IMG/VR virus record: IMGVR_UViG_3300035698_034402
Coordinates: 1 to 64,000 of that record
DNA: 64,000 nt
From: a virus
Reading direction: 5' to 3' (one strand)
Part shown: positions 7,655-17,036 of the stretch, one piece after another
How the letters are laid out: the number at the start of each line of letters is the position of its first letter
Position numbering within the stretch: position 1 is the first letter of the stretch
Position numbers and translations under genes: made by a program
The notes under the pieces: model-generated
Database searches by the model: none
What the model saw: only the letters and a program-made list of their open reading frames with translations
What the model was told of the DNA's origin: nothing

Positions 7655-9340
7655 ATGGCCCGTACGGCACTTGGCATTCCGAATCGACGACGGTTCGCAG
7701 AGATTCCTAATGCTCCCGGCGAATGGGAGTATGGGGTCCAGCTCCATAATGCCTTACGTGCCGGGAAACACTTCGACTTGCGGCTGGGCCGCGGCAAAGA
7801 TGCGCATTCCTGGGTTGTCCGCAAATGGCCTGAACCCGGTCAAAAAGCACTAGCGATACAGCAGCCCACTCATTCGGCTTCATATATAGGCTGGTCCGGA
7901 ACTATCCCTGCTGGTCAATATGGCGGCGGGGAGGTGAAGCTGCACGATCGCGGCAAAGTCCGGGTTGTCGAATCCGGGCCGAATAAGATCAAATTCGTCC
8001 GCTTCCGCGGTAAAGAAGCGGAAGAGTTCGTTTTGTTCAAGGCCAAAGGGCGTAATTGGCTGCTGGCTAACATGACTGGCAAGCATCCCGACGTCCCGCA
8101 GTGGAAACCGGCGTACAAGACGATGCCGTTTGGCCCGGAACTTTCCGGCCAAGAAGGATTCATGTCCGCAAAGGTCAATGGCGCCCATGGACTGGTGGTG
8201 TTGCAGGCGGGCAAGACTCCGCGGGTGTACAGCGTGCGCAAACCGGTGTCCGGCGGTCTGGTTGAATGGACTCACAAGTTTCCGGATCTGTGGAAGCATA
8301 AAGCTCCCCCAGGGGTTAACGCGGTCCTGCGGGCCGAGGTCTATCTGGCCGACAAGGACGGCACTCCTCGTCCGGTGAATGAGACTGCGGGAGTGCTCAA
8401 TTCCGGCATTGAGAAGGCCTTAGGCAAGCAGCTGGAAACCGGGCTCAGTTTGCAGATTATGCCCTTTGCGGTGCACACCGTCGGCGATCAAGCCCTGAGT
8501 TACGAAGACCAGGTTGCCAGGATCAATAACCTGTCCAAACAACTGCCGTTTCTGCGTCCGCCGGAGTTCGCTACGACCCCGGAGCAGAAGAAGCAGATGC
8601 TGGAGCGGGTGCAAACCGGCGATCCCGCACGTTATGACGGGGTAGTGATTTGGGGAGATCGTCCATCTAAGGCTAAAATCGAGACCGAGTTCGACGTGTA
8701 TCCTCGGGAAGTTTTCCCGGGCGAAGGAAAGCATTTAGGCCGTGCGGGGGGTTTCACTTTCGCGCGGGCGTCTGACGGACCCGTAGTAGGCAAGGTTGGC
8801 ACGGGTTTGTCCGACCAGTTCCGTGAGGAGCTGTGGGCGCAGCGGCGACGTTTGCTTGGCCGTGTTGCGGTAGTCGCGGCCGAACGGGAGACCCCGTCGG
8901 GAGCGTTGTATGCTCCGCGTTTTAAGAGCTGGCACTTGGACAAAGATCCCGGGGAGTGGGCTGAATCTATGGAAGCTGAACCGGTTCGTAACGCTGAGTT
9001 GTTCAAACGTGGTTTTCTCAGGAAGATAGCCGGGCTGGGGCTAATTCCTTCGGATTTCGAGGAGGCTATGGAGAAATCCGGCACCGTTCCGTTCTTGAGC
9101 GGCCTGGGCGCGGCGGGTAGTTGGGCCAAGGGCCTTGTTGCTTTGGGTTTAGAGGGCAGCAAGTTGGCTTTGGCGCTGACTGCGGGCCTACCTTTGTTAG
9201 GCGGCTCCGTTTTTGGCGCAGGGGCTCGGGCAGCGACGCATGCCGATGATCCGGACGTAGAAGAAGTTAAGACGCAGGAAATGACCTCGCTGTATCGGCA
9301 ATTGGCCCGTGACGTCAGGGAGCGATCTCAACATGGCTAA
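7655..9340 (+). CDS. LigD-like 3'-phosphoesterase plus ATP-dependent DNA ligase, 561 aa
   Basis: Residues 10-130 match the phosphoesterase (PE) domain of bacterial LigD. All six active-site positions known for that domain can be placed: H31, H39, D41, R43, H73 and Y77, together with the IPAGQYGGGEV loop. Residues 155-370 look like a nucleotidyltransferase ligase domain with KVNG (K163) in place of the usual KxDG, AEVY near E218, DGVVIW, and a following K-rich strand. PE domains trim 3' ends carrying phosphates or ribonucleotides, and the ligase seals nicks, as in non-homologous end joining. I see no polymerase domain and no Ku gene in the window. The last 110 residues are basic and then hydrophobic (GLVALGLEGSKLALALTAGLPLLGG), which is unusual. 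It lies in the head module rather than with replication genes. Confidence 0.85.
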   Translation: MARTALGIPNRRRFAEIPNAPGEWEYGVQLHNALRAGKHFDLRLGRGKDAHSWVVRKWPEPGQKALAIQQPTHSASYIGWSGTIPAGQYGGGEVKLHDRGKVRVVESGPNKIKFVRFRGKEAEEFVLFKAKGRNWLLANMTGKHPDVPQWKPAYKTMPFGPELSGQEGFMSAKVNGAHGLVVLQAGKTPRVYSVRKPVSGGLVEWTHKFPDLWKHKAPPGVNAVLRAEVYLADKDGTPRPVNETAGVLNSGIEKALGKQLETGLSLQIMPFAVHTVGDQALSYEDQVARINNLSKQLPFLRPPEFATTPEQKKQMLERVQTGDPARYDGVVIWGDRPSKAKIETEFDVYPREVFPGEGKHLGRAGGFTFARASDGPVVGKVGTGLSDQFREELWAQRRRLLGRVAVVAAERETPSGALYAPRFKSWHLDKDPGEWAESMEAEPVRNAELFKRGFLRKIAGLGLIPSDFEEAMEKSGTVPFLSGLGAAGSWAKGLVALGLEGSKLALALTAGLPLLGGSVFGAGARAATHADDPDVEEVKTQEMTSLYRQLARDVRERSQHG

Positions 9341-9782
9341 ATCAAACAGCGATCGTGTGGACTTGCCACTTCCGCTGAATCCGGCGGATCCTTTGCATCA
9401 ATTCGCGTTTGCTACGGGTGGCGGCGAGGACCGGTTTAATACCTATCCGGGAATGGATGGCATTCCTCATCGGGCTAAGGGTGTGCGGTTATACCGGAAG
9501 GATGATCCGGCGCGTTCGCAACCTCAGCCAGGTGGGCAGGTGCGCTGCATGCTTTTCGATATTAGTAAGCCGGAGGAGAAACAGGCTTACGAAAAGCAGG
9601 CTTCAAGAATCTTTACTATGGCCCAACAAGGCAAAGCAGTTTTTTGTGCGATTGAACGTAACTTTGATTCTGGTTCCGGTTCTATGAAGGTCTACGTGGA
9701 GTGGATCGAATATTACACTTACGATCCAACTGGACCGAGGGAGCACACTCACGCTGAGCCTGGCTTGCTGCGACGGAGATAA
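9333..9782 (+). CDS. Hypothetical protein, 149 aa
   Basis: Not recognised. A compact alpha/beta protein with motifs GGGEDRFNTYPGMDG (about 29-43), a central beta strand (VRCMLFDISKPEE) and a C-terminal YVEWIEYYTYDPTGPREH segment. The ATG at 9333 follows an AGGGAG site and overlaps the end of the ligase gene by 8 bases, so it is probably translationally coupled to it. An upstream GTG at 9309 is less likely. It might act with the ligase, but nothing in the sequence proves this. Confidence 0.65.
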   Translation: MAKSNSDRVDLPLPLNPADPLHQFAFATGGGEDRFNTYPGMDGIPHRAKGVRLYRKDDPARSQPQPGGQVRCMLFDISKPEEKQAYEKQASRIFTMAQQGKAVFCAIERNFDSGSGSMKVYVEWIEYYTYDPTGPREHTHAEPGLLRRR

Positions 9783-9784
9783 CG

Positions 9785-11311
9785 ATGTTCGCTAAATCTT
9801 CTGACCCGTTCGATAAACCGACTCCTCAGGAATCTGAGCGGATTACTAACAAATATGCTTTGAAGGACTTGAGCTTAGCTCTGCTGTTGGGTCTTATGGG
9901 CGGCGCTGGTGGGCGGGCGGGCGTCGGGGTCTACGGTAATGTTGCCCAGAATCTTCGGCGGCGGCGGCAGAAAGAGGAAGATGAGAGGCGCGGGTCTCGT
10001 GAGTTTAGTTTGTTGGCCAAGTCCTCCGCTGAAGAAAAGATGCAACCCCCACGATGGTTTTACCCCAGTATTATTTTGGGTACTCCAGCGGCCGCGTATG
10101 CTGGTTGGGCAGGAACCGGCAAGCTGATGAAGGGCTATCGGAAAATGCGTGATCGCCAGGAACTGGATAAAGCCAAGCAGGAATTTGAGGACGCTTTGGC
10201 CGAGGAGCAGGCGCTGCGATCCAAGTTTGCTGTGGATCTTAATACTTTGTCCGATGCGTGGTCCGCCGGTGATATTGATGAAGAGCTGAAAAAGGAAGCG
10301 AACGGGATAACCGAGGGCGTTGCTCCGTTTCTTTACACTTTAGCGGCGCTAATGGGCTTGGTGGGCACCGGGACGGGCTGGAAGCTGCTTGGGGAATCTT
10401 CAGAGGAAAAGGGTGTTCGAGCGTACCGGGAAGCTGCGCGTCGGCGGCGGGTAGCTCGTCCGGCTAGTCTGGTGGCGCGCCCTCCGGAACTCACTACTGC
10501 GTTGGCTGCGCGTTCTAAGTCTACCTCCGTATCGCCGCAGACGGAGCGGACAAATGAGCCGGAGGTTGAAGAACCTTACGGCGAAAAAGAGGTGAACAAG
10601 ATGGCGGGCTCTAAGCAAGCTAACATACTTTCTGCGCTGCGTAACGTTGGAAAAGGAATGGGGTACGTCGGGAGAGGTGCGGGACGTTTGGGCAAGAGAT
10701 TTGCGTTGCCTGCGGCGGCGGCTGGGGGCGTTGCAACGCCTGCGATGCTTTACGGCACGGAAGCTGGACGTGGCTTCGTAGGGAATAGGACGATGCAGTC
10801 GCTGCAAGAGAATCCCGAGATGGTCATGCAGGGAATCGGCTCGATGATGCAGAAGAACCCTGAGACGATCATGCAGGGAATCGGCTCGGTAATGAAAGAT
10901 AATCCCAAAGAGATTGCCCAGGGAGTGGGCTCTGCGGTACGGCAGCATCCTGGGGAGATTCTGGGCGGGCTTGGTTCTGCAGCTAAAAATTGGATATCCA
11001 ATCTGGATCCCAGCCTGAGGAATGCTTTGATCGCCGCGGTGCTCGGTACGCTAGGCGGTGGGCTCTATGGCGGATTGTCGGGGCGCGGGACCGGCCGGAG
11101 TGCGATGATCGGCATGTTGCTGTCTGCGCTACTAGGCTACGGCGGGACCAAACTGAAACAAAGTCCTTACGCACAAAACATGTGGCAACAGCACGTGGCT
11201 AGACCGGGGCAGGATCTTTGGCGGCGATACGGCCCTACGTTGGGGCAGGGATCTCCTACGTCCCCGCCTGCGTCTCCGCAGGAACCGAAGCCTTTGAGCA
11301 CGATGCCGTAA
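9785..11311 (+). CDS. Hypothetical membrane-active internal protein with tandem repeats, 508 aa
   Basis: No family recognised. It has several Gly/Ala-rich hydrophobic segments (near residues 30-48, 95-110, 177-200, and 408-450 with AAVLGTLGGGLYGGLSG). Charged helical linkers separate them. Residues about 345-405 hold four degenerate copies of a 14-residue repeat of the form NPExxMQGIGSxMQK, a probable amphipathic helix array. The C-terminus is Pro-rich. The pattern of glycine-zipper membrane segments plus amphipathic repeats resembles ejection or membrane-penetrating virion proteins in general style, not in sequence. It starts 2 bases after the preceding stop. Confidence 0.65.
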   Translation: MFAKSSDPFDKPTPQESERITNKYALKDLSLALLLGLMGGAGGRAGVGVYGNVAQNLRRRRQKEEDERRGSREFSLLAKSSAEEKMQPPRWFYPSIILGTPAAAYAGWAGTGKLMKGYRKMRDRQELDKAKQEFEDALAEEQALRSKFAVDLNTLSDAWSAGDIDEELKKEANGITEGVAPFLYTLAALMGLVGTGTGWKLLGESSEEKGVRAYREAARRRRVARPASLVARPPELTTALAARSKSTSVSPQTERTNEPEVEEPYGEKEVNKMAGSKQANILSALRNVGKGMGYVGRGAGRLGKRFALPAAAAGGVATPAMLYGTEAGRGFVGNRTMQSLQENPEMVMQGIGSMMQKNPETIMQGIGSVMKDNPKEIAQGVGSAVRQHPGEILGGLGSAAKNWISNLDPSLRNALIAAVLGTLGGGLYGGLSGRGTGRSAMIGMLLSALLGYGGTKLKQSPYAQNMWQQHVARPGQDLWRRYGPTLGQGSPTSPPASPQEPKPLSTMP

Positions 11312-11328
11312 GAGCGCGGCAGTGAGTG

Positions 11329-11553
11329 ATGTTTGAAATGCTAATAGCAAATAAGCAAACAGATTTAGATAACCAGCCGTGCCCTTCGTGTGGGCGATGT
11401 GCTTTGCAGATGACAGGGGTTCGTTACTCTGAACCATTGCAGTTCATTTCTCATTGTAGAAGTTGTGGCGGCGATTCTCCGGGGGAGGGATCACCTGTCA
11501 AAGTATTATCGGTTGAGGAAGCTGTGAAGAAAGGCCTTAAAGTAACCCTCTGA
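11329..11553 (+). CDS. Small zinc-ribbon protein, 74 aa
   Basis: Two Cys pairs, CPSCG near residue 19 and CRSCGG near residue 47, separated by 28 residues, form a classic zinc-ribbon pattern. The rest is a short acidic helix (LSVEEAVKKGLK). It sits directly before the RNA polymerase gene, whose beta' part lacks the usual N-terminal zinc-binding module. A separate zinc-ribbon partner for the polymerase is therefore an attractive idea, but it is inference. A GTG one codon upstream is an alternative start. Confidence 0.6.
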   Translation: MFEMLIANKQTDLDNQPCPSCGRCALQMTGVRYSEPLQFISHCRSCGGDSPGEGSPVKVLSVEEAVKKGLKVTL

Positions 11554-11577
11554 GTTTAATGCCGCAAGAGCGACATA

Positions 11578-14500
11578 GTGAATGACATTGGACTGCCGAC
11601 AACGACTACTCGCGCCTTCGACGACGTCGATGCCCTGCGTGGCCGGGTGTACGACGACGTACGTTCCGCATACACTGATTTCTACCCCATTGAGAATAAG
11701 CAGCACCGTCTCGAACTGTCCGACGTCTCCTACGATCAAGACGAACCTACAGGTCTGGAGCGCCAGAAGCGAGCTATCCTCAGTGGCCGCAATCTTCATC
11801 GGCCGCTGAGCGGCACTTGGCGCCTGGTCGACAGAGCCACTGAGCAGGTTCTTGACCAGCGGCGCAGTCGCGTCGCTATGGTTCCTCATGTTACTGATCG
11901 GGGTACTATTGTTTATCGGGGGAGCGAGTACAGCGTCGCAAATCAGCTTCGTTTGAAGCCGGGAATGTACACTCGCAAAAAGGAGAACGGGGAGCTGGAA
12001 GGGCATTTTAATATCATGCCCGGCAGCGGGCCGCCGTTCCGAGTCTTTCTGGATCCTACTAGCGGGGTGTTTTATGCCCGGGTGGGCCAATCCAAGTTTC
12101 CATTATACACCGTGCTCAAATCGCTGGGGGTGGCTGATGCACAGATGGTCGATGCTTGGGGCAAGGAGCTATATGCTTCAAATAAGCTGCAAGACAACCC
12201 TAAGCATCTGAATAAGGCCCACGAGAAATTCACCAGCCGCCGGGCGCAGCTGGGCACCGGGGATCGCGAGCCGGGGGACGTAACCAGTTTGGTCGACGAG
12301 CTACGCGAGACTTTTGGCCGTATGGAGCTGGACCCGGAGGTGATGCGCGACACTCTTGGGCATCCTTACGAACGGGTAAATCCGGAAGTCATTTTGCGGA
12401 CTACGCAAAAACTGGTGGACGTATCTCAAGGAAGGTCCGCGGTCGACGACCGGGATTCTATCGCTTACCAGACGGTCTACGGACCCGAGGATCTTTTTGC
12501 AGAAAGAATTCGCAAGGACGCTGGGAGGCTCTCGCGTAACTTGCTCTGGAAGGCCACCTTTCGCAAGTCGTTAGATCCGGTAGTCAACACCGACGCCCGC
12601 ACTCAGCAACTTCAGACGGTGTTGCTCAACTCCGGGTTAGCGATGTGTTTTGACGCGGATACCTGGGTATTAACGTCTGACGGATTTATCCGTTGGCCTG
12701 ATGTTACAAAAAGTACGAAGTTGGCTTGCTATATAAACGGTCAAGTGGAGTTTTATCGCCCGAAGAAGTTGCATATTTATAATTATACAGGGCGGTTGTT
12801 GGCAGGTCGAACAAAGAACTTTAGTTATCTTGTTACTCCCAATCACCGTCTATTTTGCCGCCCCAAAAAGGACGCTGAGTTCCGCTTTGAAACTGCTGCT
12901 GAGGCGCAGGGATATCAGCGATTCCATCGTGTGGCTTTGGGATGTCGGGCGGCGACCGATGCCCGGAAGGAATTTGTGATTCCTGGATGTAAAGAGAATC
13001 GTTGGGGGCATATGTTGCCTAGTCTCAAGTTTTCGATTCGCGATTGGGCGGCATTTCTTGGTTTCTGGTTTGCAGAGGGCAGCGCGCAAAATAACAGCGC
13101 GAAGCGGAACGACGAGTATCGTGTTACAGTTTCTCAGGTTGCGAAGAACAACCCGGATCTGATGGCTACGATCTCTGCTCTTCTGGACCGACTTGGTCTG
13201 CACTGGCGCTATTGTGAGGCAGCTGCCGAATTTATCATTAGAAGTAAAGTTCTCTGGTCAGAACTCCGAAGCTACGGCATTGGATGCCAGAATAAGAGAA
13301 TTCCAAGATATATCATGGAACTGCCACCGGAGCTGCTTCGCGTATTTTGGGAATTTTACATGGCGGGGGATGGCAACGAATATAACGGCTATCTCAAATC
13401 GTCAACATCTTGCGAGGGATTGGCGAAAGATCTGGTCGAATTGTTTGGGTACATTGGCGAGGGTTCTTCAGCAATTTCGGTACGCGTCAAGGGTAATGGC
13501 TGGTCTGATGAGCACGTTGTCAGTTACAGCCCGAAGCGTACTGAAGCATTTGTTAGTTCTTTGGCTATGTCTAGCAATAAGGGCGAACCCGACGCTTACT
13601 CGTCTGTGGATTATTGCGGCAAAGTCTATTGTGCTGAAGTGCCCGGCGGGTTGTTATATATTATGCGGGATGGAAAGACTCATTGGTCTGGAAATAGTCT
13701 TGAGGAATCCAATCCGATGGATATTCTGGATCAATTGTCCAGGATTACCAGGATGGGCGTCGGGGGAATTCCGTCATCCGATTCAATTCCCGATGAATCG
13801 CGGGCAGTGCAGCCGTCGTACGCGAGTTTTATCGATCCGATACGTACCAGCGAGTCCATGAAGGCCGGTGTGGATAACCGCCTTGCCTACAAGACTCTCA
13901 AAGGTTCCGATGGCCAATTGTACACTCCCATGCTCGACAAACAGGGCGTTACGAAGTTGGTGCCCTCTATTGAGGCCTCTCGCCGGGTGATTGCTTTCCC
14001 GGGAGAGGTCGAGCAGGCCAAGAGGGAGGGACGTCTGGTTCGGGCCATGGTTCGCGGGCAGCTGCGCTTTGCGAAGCCCGAAGACGTGGACTACGAGATT
14101 CCTTCCGTTGAGGACATGATGTCCGGCCCGGCGCATCTGGTGCCGTTTTTGTCCGGGGTCAAAGGCCATCGGATGCTGATGGCCACTAAGATGTTCAACC
14201 AGGCGCTAGCATTGAAGGAGCCCGAGGCGCCGTTGGTGCAGACGAGTCGTATCAATCCGGACGATCCGGACGACTCGTTTGAAAAGTGGTTCGGCTCCAA
14301 GATGGGGGTGGTACGAACCAAGCAGGCGGGGGTAGTTAAGTCGGTCGACGAGGACCATATTGCGGTGCAGACGCCGGATGGTGTAACGCGTTACGAACTT
14401 TATCGGAACTTCCCGTTCAATCGCCGCGCATTTCTCCACAGCACTTCTGCAGTGCGGCCGGGGCAGCCGGTGCGGCCCGGCGATCTGCTGGCCAGCTCGA

Positions 14501-17019
14501 ATTTCTCCGACACGGAGGGAACGCTTGCGTTGGGGAAGAACCTGCGGGTGGGCTATCTGCCGTTTCGCGGTTTGACGCACGAGGACGCTTTCGTAATTAG
14601 CGAAGGCGCTGCAAATCGCCTCCTTTCCGAACATATGTATCAGCACGATGTGGATATTATTCCCGGTCAGAAGGTATCTACGCGGTCTTTCCTGGCGAAG
14701 TTTCCCGCAGTTTATCCGCGGAAGATTATCGACCGCTTCGACGATAACGGAGTCATTCGTCCGGGCACCGAGGTGCAGAAGGACGATCCGCTGGTGTTAA
14801 GCATCACTCGCCGCCCGAAGAAGGGGCAGGGGGTGTTGCACAAGATGGCCAAGGATCTGTGGTCGAATACTTCTGAGATCTGGAAGCACGACTCTCCGGG
14901 GGTGGTCACCGACGTGCACGCTGGACCTCGTGGAGTCAACGTGGTGGTCAAGAGCTACCATCCTATGGAGGCGGGTGACAAGCTCACTGCGCGTTTCGGC
15001 AATAAGGGGGTGGTGTCACAGATCGTCCCTGACGATCAAATGCCCCAGGACGCAGAAGGCCGCCCGCTGGAGGTGCTTATGCACCCCTTTGGGGTCATCA
15101 GCCGTGGTAATCCCGCTTCGATTCTGGAGGCTGCGCTCGGCAAGATCGCGGCTAAAACCGGGAAGCCTTACCGGGTGCCGGGTTTTGCGGAGGGCGATCT
15201 GCGGGAATTCGTGGAACGCGAGCTGGCCAGGAACGGCATGTCGGACACCGAGTCGGTTTGGGATCCTGAGCGCCAGGCAAAGATTCCTAATGTCTTCGTA
15301 GGGAACCAGTTCTTTATGAAGCTGCACCATCGGAGCGAGGACAAGCTGGGCGGGCGCGGAGATGAGGCGGGGTATACCGCGGATATGATTCCGGGCAAGC
15401 AGAAGGGGGAAGCTTCCAAACGAATCGGGCAGATGGAGACTACGAGTTTGCTCTCAAGTGGAGCGACTTCTGTTTTACGGGACGCCAAATTAATTCGCGG
15501 TCAACGTAACGACGAGTTCTGGCGGGCTTTCCGTATGGGCTATCCGCCGCCTACCCCTTCTGTGCCCTTTGTCTATCGCAAGTTCATGGATAGTTTGAAA
15601 GCGGCAGGAGTCAATGTGCAGAAGCGCGGCAATTACGTGCACATCATGGCGCTGACCGACAAGGACATCAACAAGCTGTCCCGCGGTGATATCACCCGCC
15701 CGGAGCTGTTGGACTTCGATACGATGGACCCTATTCCTGGCGGGTTGTTCGATTTGGCAAAGACCGGCGGAGCGGGTGGTTTGGGGTGGAGCGCCATTCC
15801 GCTTCATGAGCCTCTTCCTAATCCAGTCATGGAAGAGCCTGTTAGGCGTTTACTGGGGTTGACTAAAGAGAAATTCCGCGAAGTGCTGTCCGGTAAACGG
15901 GAGGTCGGAGAACTGACCGGCGCCCGCGGTATCCAGATGGCGTTGCGCAAGATCAATGTCGACAAGGAGCTGGAGGGGCAGAAAGCCATTCTTCGGTCGG
16001 GAATGAAGAGCAAGCGGGACGATGCGGTCAAGCGTCTACGGGTGCTTGCCATGTTTGAGCAAACCGGTATCAAGCCGGAAGAGCTGATGCTCTCCAAGAT
16101 TCCGGTGTTGCCGCCGCAGTATCGCCCGATTTCCAAGACCCCGGATTTTCGGGTCGTCGCTGATCCGAACTACTTGTACAGGGAGTTGATGCTTGCCAAC
16201 GATAACCTGCGCGACTTACAGGCCGACCTGGGCACTGCAGGGGTCGGCGCTGAGCGGCTTGCGTTGTACGATACTTTCAAAGCTCTGACTGGGCTAAGCG
16301 ATCCGATACAGCCGAAGTTGCAGCAGAAGAACGTTCGCGGCATTCTGGCGCATCTGCTGGGGCTGCGGTCTTCGCCGAAGGCTTCTACATTCCAACGTAA
16401 GCTCATCGGTACTAATACGGATCTAGTAGGCCGGGCGGTGATTACTCCGAATCCCTCGTTGGACATGGACCAGGTAGGCTTACCGGAGAGCAAGGCTTGG
16501 GTGCTTTATCGGCCGTTCATCGTAAGGAACCTGATGAGGCGGGGCGTAGCTGCGACGACCGCGGCGCACATGGTCTCTGAACAGGATCCCCGTGCGAAGG
16601 ATGCTTTGCTGCGAGAGATGGAACATCGGCCGGTGATCGTCAATCGGGCGCCTACGTTGCATCGGTACGGGATCATGGCGGCGTTTCCGGTGTTGACCAA
16701 GGGGAACACTTTGCAGGTGTCGCCGTTGACAATTGGAGGCTACGGTGGCGATTTTGACGGAGATGCGGAGCAGTTCCATGTGCCGGTCAGCGATGATGCA
16801 GTGGCCGAGGCCAAGGATAAGCTGCTCCCCAGTCGCAACTTAACCGACGTGCGGTTTTTTGACGTACACTACGTCCCCGGTCAAGAATTCTTACAGGGAC
16901 TTTTCAACGCTACTGAGCCGAGTTCCAAGCCGACGCGGACGTTTCGTAATCATCGGGACGTCGAACGGGCTTATCGAGCAGGCAAGATTGGCGCGAACGA
17001 CCGGGTGAAGACCATCTGA
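11578..17019 (+). CDS. RNA polymerase beta subunit fused to N-terminal half of beta', with intein, 1813 aa
   Basis: Multisubunit RNA polymerase core. Beta: residues 1-356 are the N-terminal lobe. After the intein (357-706) the chain resumes with SLEESNPMDIL, the counterpart of the rifampicin-region SQLSQFMDQ block. The double-psi barrel region follows (GDKLTARFGNKGVVSQI near 1130), then the C-terminal clamp block (KRIGQMETTSLL near 1285). Beta' then begins without a stop: DGLF-like GGLFDLAK, GRAVITPNP near 1618, NRAPTLHRYGI near 1686, and the catalytic triad D1725-D1727-D1729 in GGDFDGDAE. The ORF ends about 85 residues later, so beta' is split; the missing part is at 19311. The N-terminal zinc finger of beta' is absent. 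The start is a GTG with an AAGAG site upstream. Fused beta-beta' occurs in a few bacteria, and phiKZ-like phages have split subunits, but I know of no phage combining both. Confidence 0.93.
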   Translation: MNDIGLPTTTTRAFDDVDALRGRVYDDVRSAYTDFYPIENKQHRLELSDVSYDQDEPTGLERQKRAILSGRNLHRPLSGTWRLVDRATEQVLDQRRSRVAMVPHVTDRGTIVYRGSEYSVANQLRLKPGMYTRKKENGELEGHFNIMPGSGPPFRVFLDPTSGVFYARVGQSKFPLYTVLKSLGVADAQMVDAWGKELYASNKLQDNPKHLNKAHEKFTSRRAQLGTGDREPGDVTSLVDELRETFGRMELDPEVMRDTLGHPYERVNPEVILRTTQKLVDVSQGRSAVDDRDSIAYQTVYGPEDLFAERIRKDAGRLSRNLLWKATFRKSLDPVVNTDARTQQLQTVLLNSGLAMCFDADTWVLTSDGFIRWPDVTKSTKLACYINGQVEFYRPKKLHIYNYTGRLLAGRTKNFSYLVTPNHRLFCRPKKDAEFRFETAAEAQGYQRFHRVALGCRAATDARKEFVIPGCKENRWGHMLPSLKFSIRDWAAFLGFWFAEGSAQNNSAKRNDEYRVTVSQVAKNNPDLMATISALLDRLGLHWRYCEAAAEFIIRSKVLWSELRSYGIGCQNKRIPRYIMELPPELLRVFWEFYMAGDGNEYNGYLKSSTSCEGLAKDLVELFGYIGEGSSAISVRVKGNGWSDEHVVSYSPKRTEAFVSSLAMSSNKGEPDAYSSVDYCGKVYCAEVPGGLLYIMRDGKTHWSGNSLEESNPMDILDQLSRITRMGVGGIPSSDSIPDESRAVQPSYASFIDPIRTSESMKAGVDNRLAYKTLKGSDGQLYTPMLDKQGVTKLVPSIEASRRVIAFPGEVEQAKREGRLVRAMVRGQLRFAKPEDVDYEIPSVEDMMSGPAHLVPFLSGVKGHRMLMATKMFNQALALKEPEAPLVQTSRINPDDPDDSFEKWFGSKMGVVRTKQAGVVKSVDEDHIAVQTPDGVTRYELYRNFPFNRRAFLHSTSAVRPGQPVRPGDLLASSNFSDTEGTLALGKNLRVGYLPFRGLTHEDAFVISEGAANRLLSEHMYQHDVDIIPGQKVSTRSFLAKFPAVYPRKIIDRFDDNGVIRPGTEVQKDDPLVLSITRRPKKGQGVLHKMAKDLWSNTSEIWKHDSPGVVTDVHAGPRGVNVVVKSYHPMEAGDKLTARFGNKGVVSQIVPDDQMPQDAEGRPLEVLMHPFGVISRGNPASILEAALGKIAAKTGKPYRVPGFAEGDLREFVERELARNGMSDTESVWDPERQAKIPNVFVGNQFFMKLHHRSEDKLGGRGDEAGYTADMIPGKQKGEASKRIGQMETTSLLSSGATSVLRDAKLIRGQRNDEFWRAFRMGYPPPTPSVPFVYRKFMDSLKAAGVNVQKRGNYVHIMALTDKDINKLSRGDITRPELLDFDTMDPIPGGLFDLAKTGGAGGLGWSAIPLHEPLPNPVMEEPVRRLLGLTKEKFREVLSGKREVGELTGARGIQMALRKINVDKELEGQKAILRSGMKSKRDDAVKRLRVLAMFEQTGIKPEELMLSKIPVLPPQYRPISKTPDFRVVADPNYLYRELMLANDNLRDLQADLGTAGVGAERLALYDTFKALTGLSDPIQPKLQQKNVRGILAHLLGLRSSPKASTFQRKLIGTNTDLVGRAVITPNPSLDMDQVGLPESKAWVLYRPFIVRNLMRRGVAATTAAHMVSEQDPRAKDALLREMEHRPVIVNRAPTLHRYGIMAAFPVLTKGNTLQVSPLTIGGYGGDFDGDAEQFHVPVSDDAVAEAKDKLLPSRNLTDVRFFDVHYVPGQEFLQGLFNATEPSSKPTRTFRNHRDVERAYRAGKIGANDRVKTI
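12646..13695 (+). mobile_element. LAGLIDADG intein in RNA polymerase beta
   Basis: A 350-residue in-frame insertion. It starts at Cys357 (CFDADTWVLT, splicing block A) and has block B YLVTPNHRLF at intein residues 61-70. Two LAGLIDADG motifs follow (AFLGFWFAEG, 136-145; FWEFYMAGDG, 234-243). It ends THWSGN followed by Ser+1. Asn350 and Ser+1 are intact. The penultimate residue is Gly rather than the commoner His, which occurs in other inteins. Splicing would restore GLAM-SLEESNP in the beta active-site region. The DNA looks more AT-rich than its surroundings, consistent with later arrival. Confidence 0.92.
14383..14394. repeat. Palindrome GTAACGCGTTAC, copy 2
   Basis: Exact copy inside the beta coding region, read as V-T-R-Y, a different reading frame from most other copies. 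Confidence 0.8.
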
Positions 17020-17036
17020 GCGACAGGATAATAGAG

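Noticed and set aside
6879-7670. Minus-strand open frame of 263 codons opposite the 2H phosphoesterase gene
   Set aside because: Arg/Pro/Ser-rich shadow of the hydrophobic C-terminal region; all other genes run on the + strand.
13193-13861. Second + strand open frame inside the intein (222 codons)
   Set aside because: Out of frame with the intein, which has all family motifs; the sequence has no recognisable domain.
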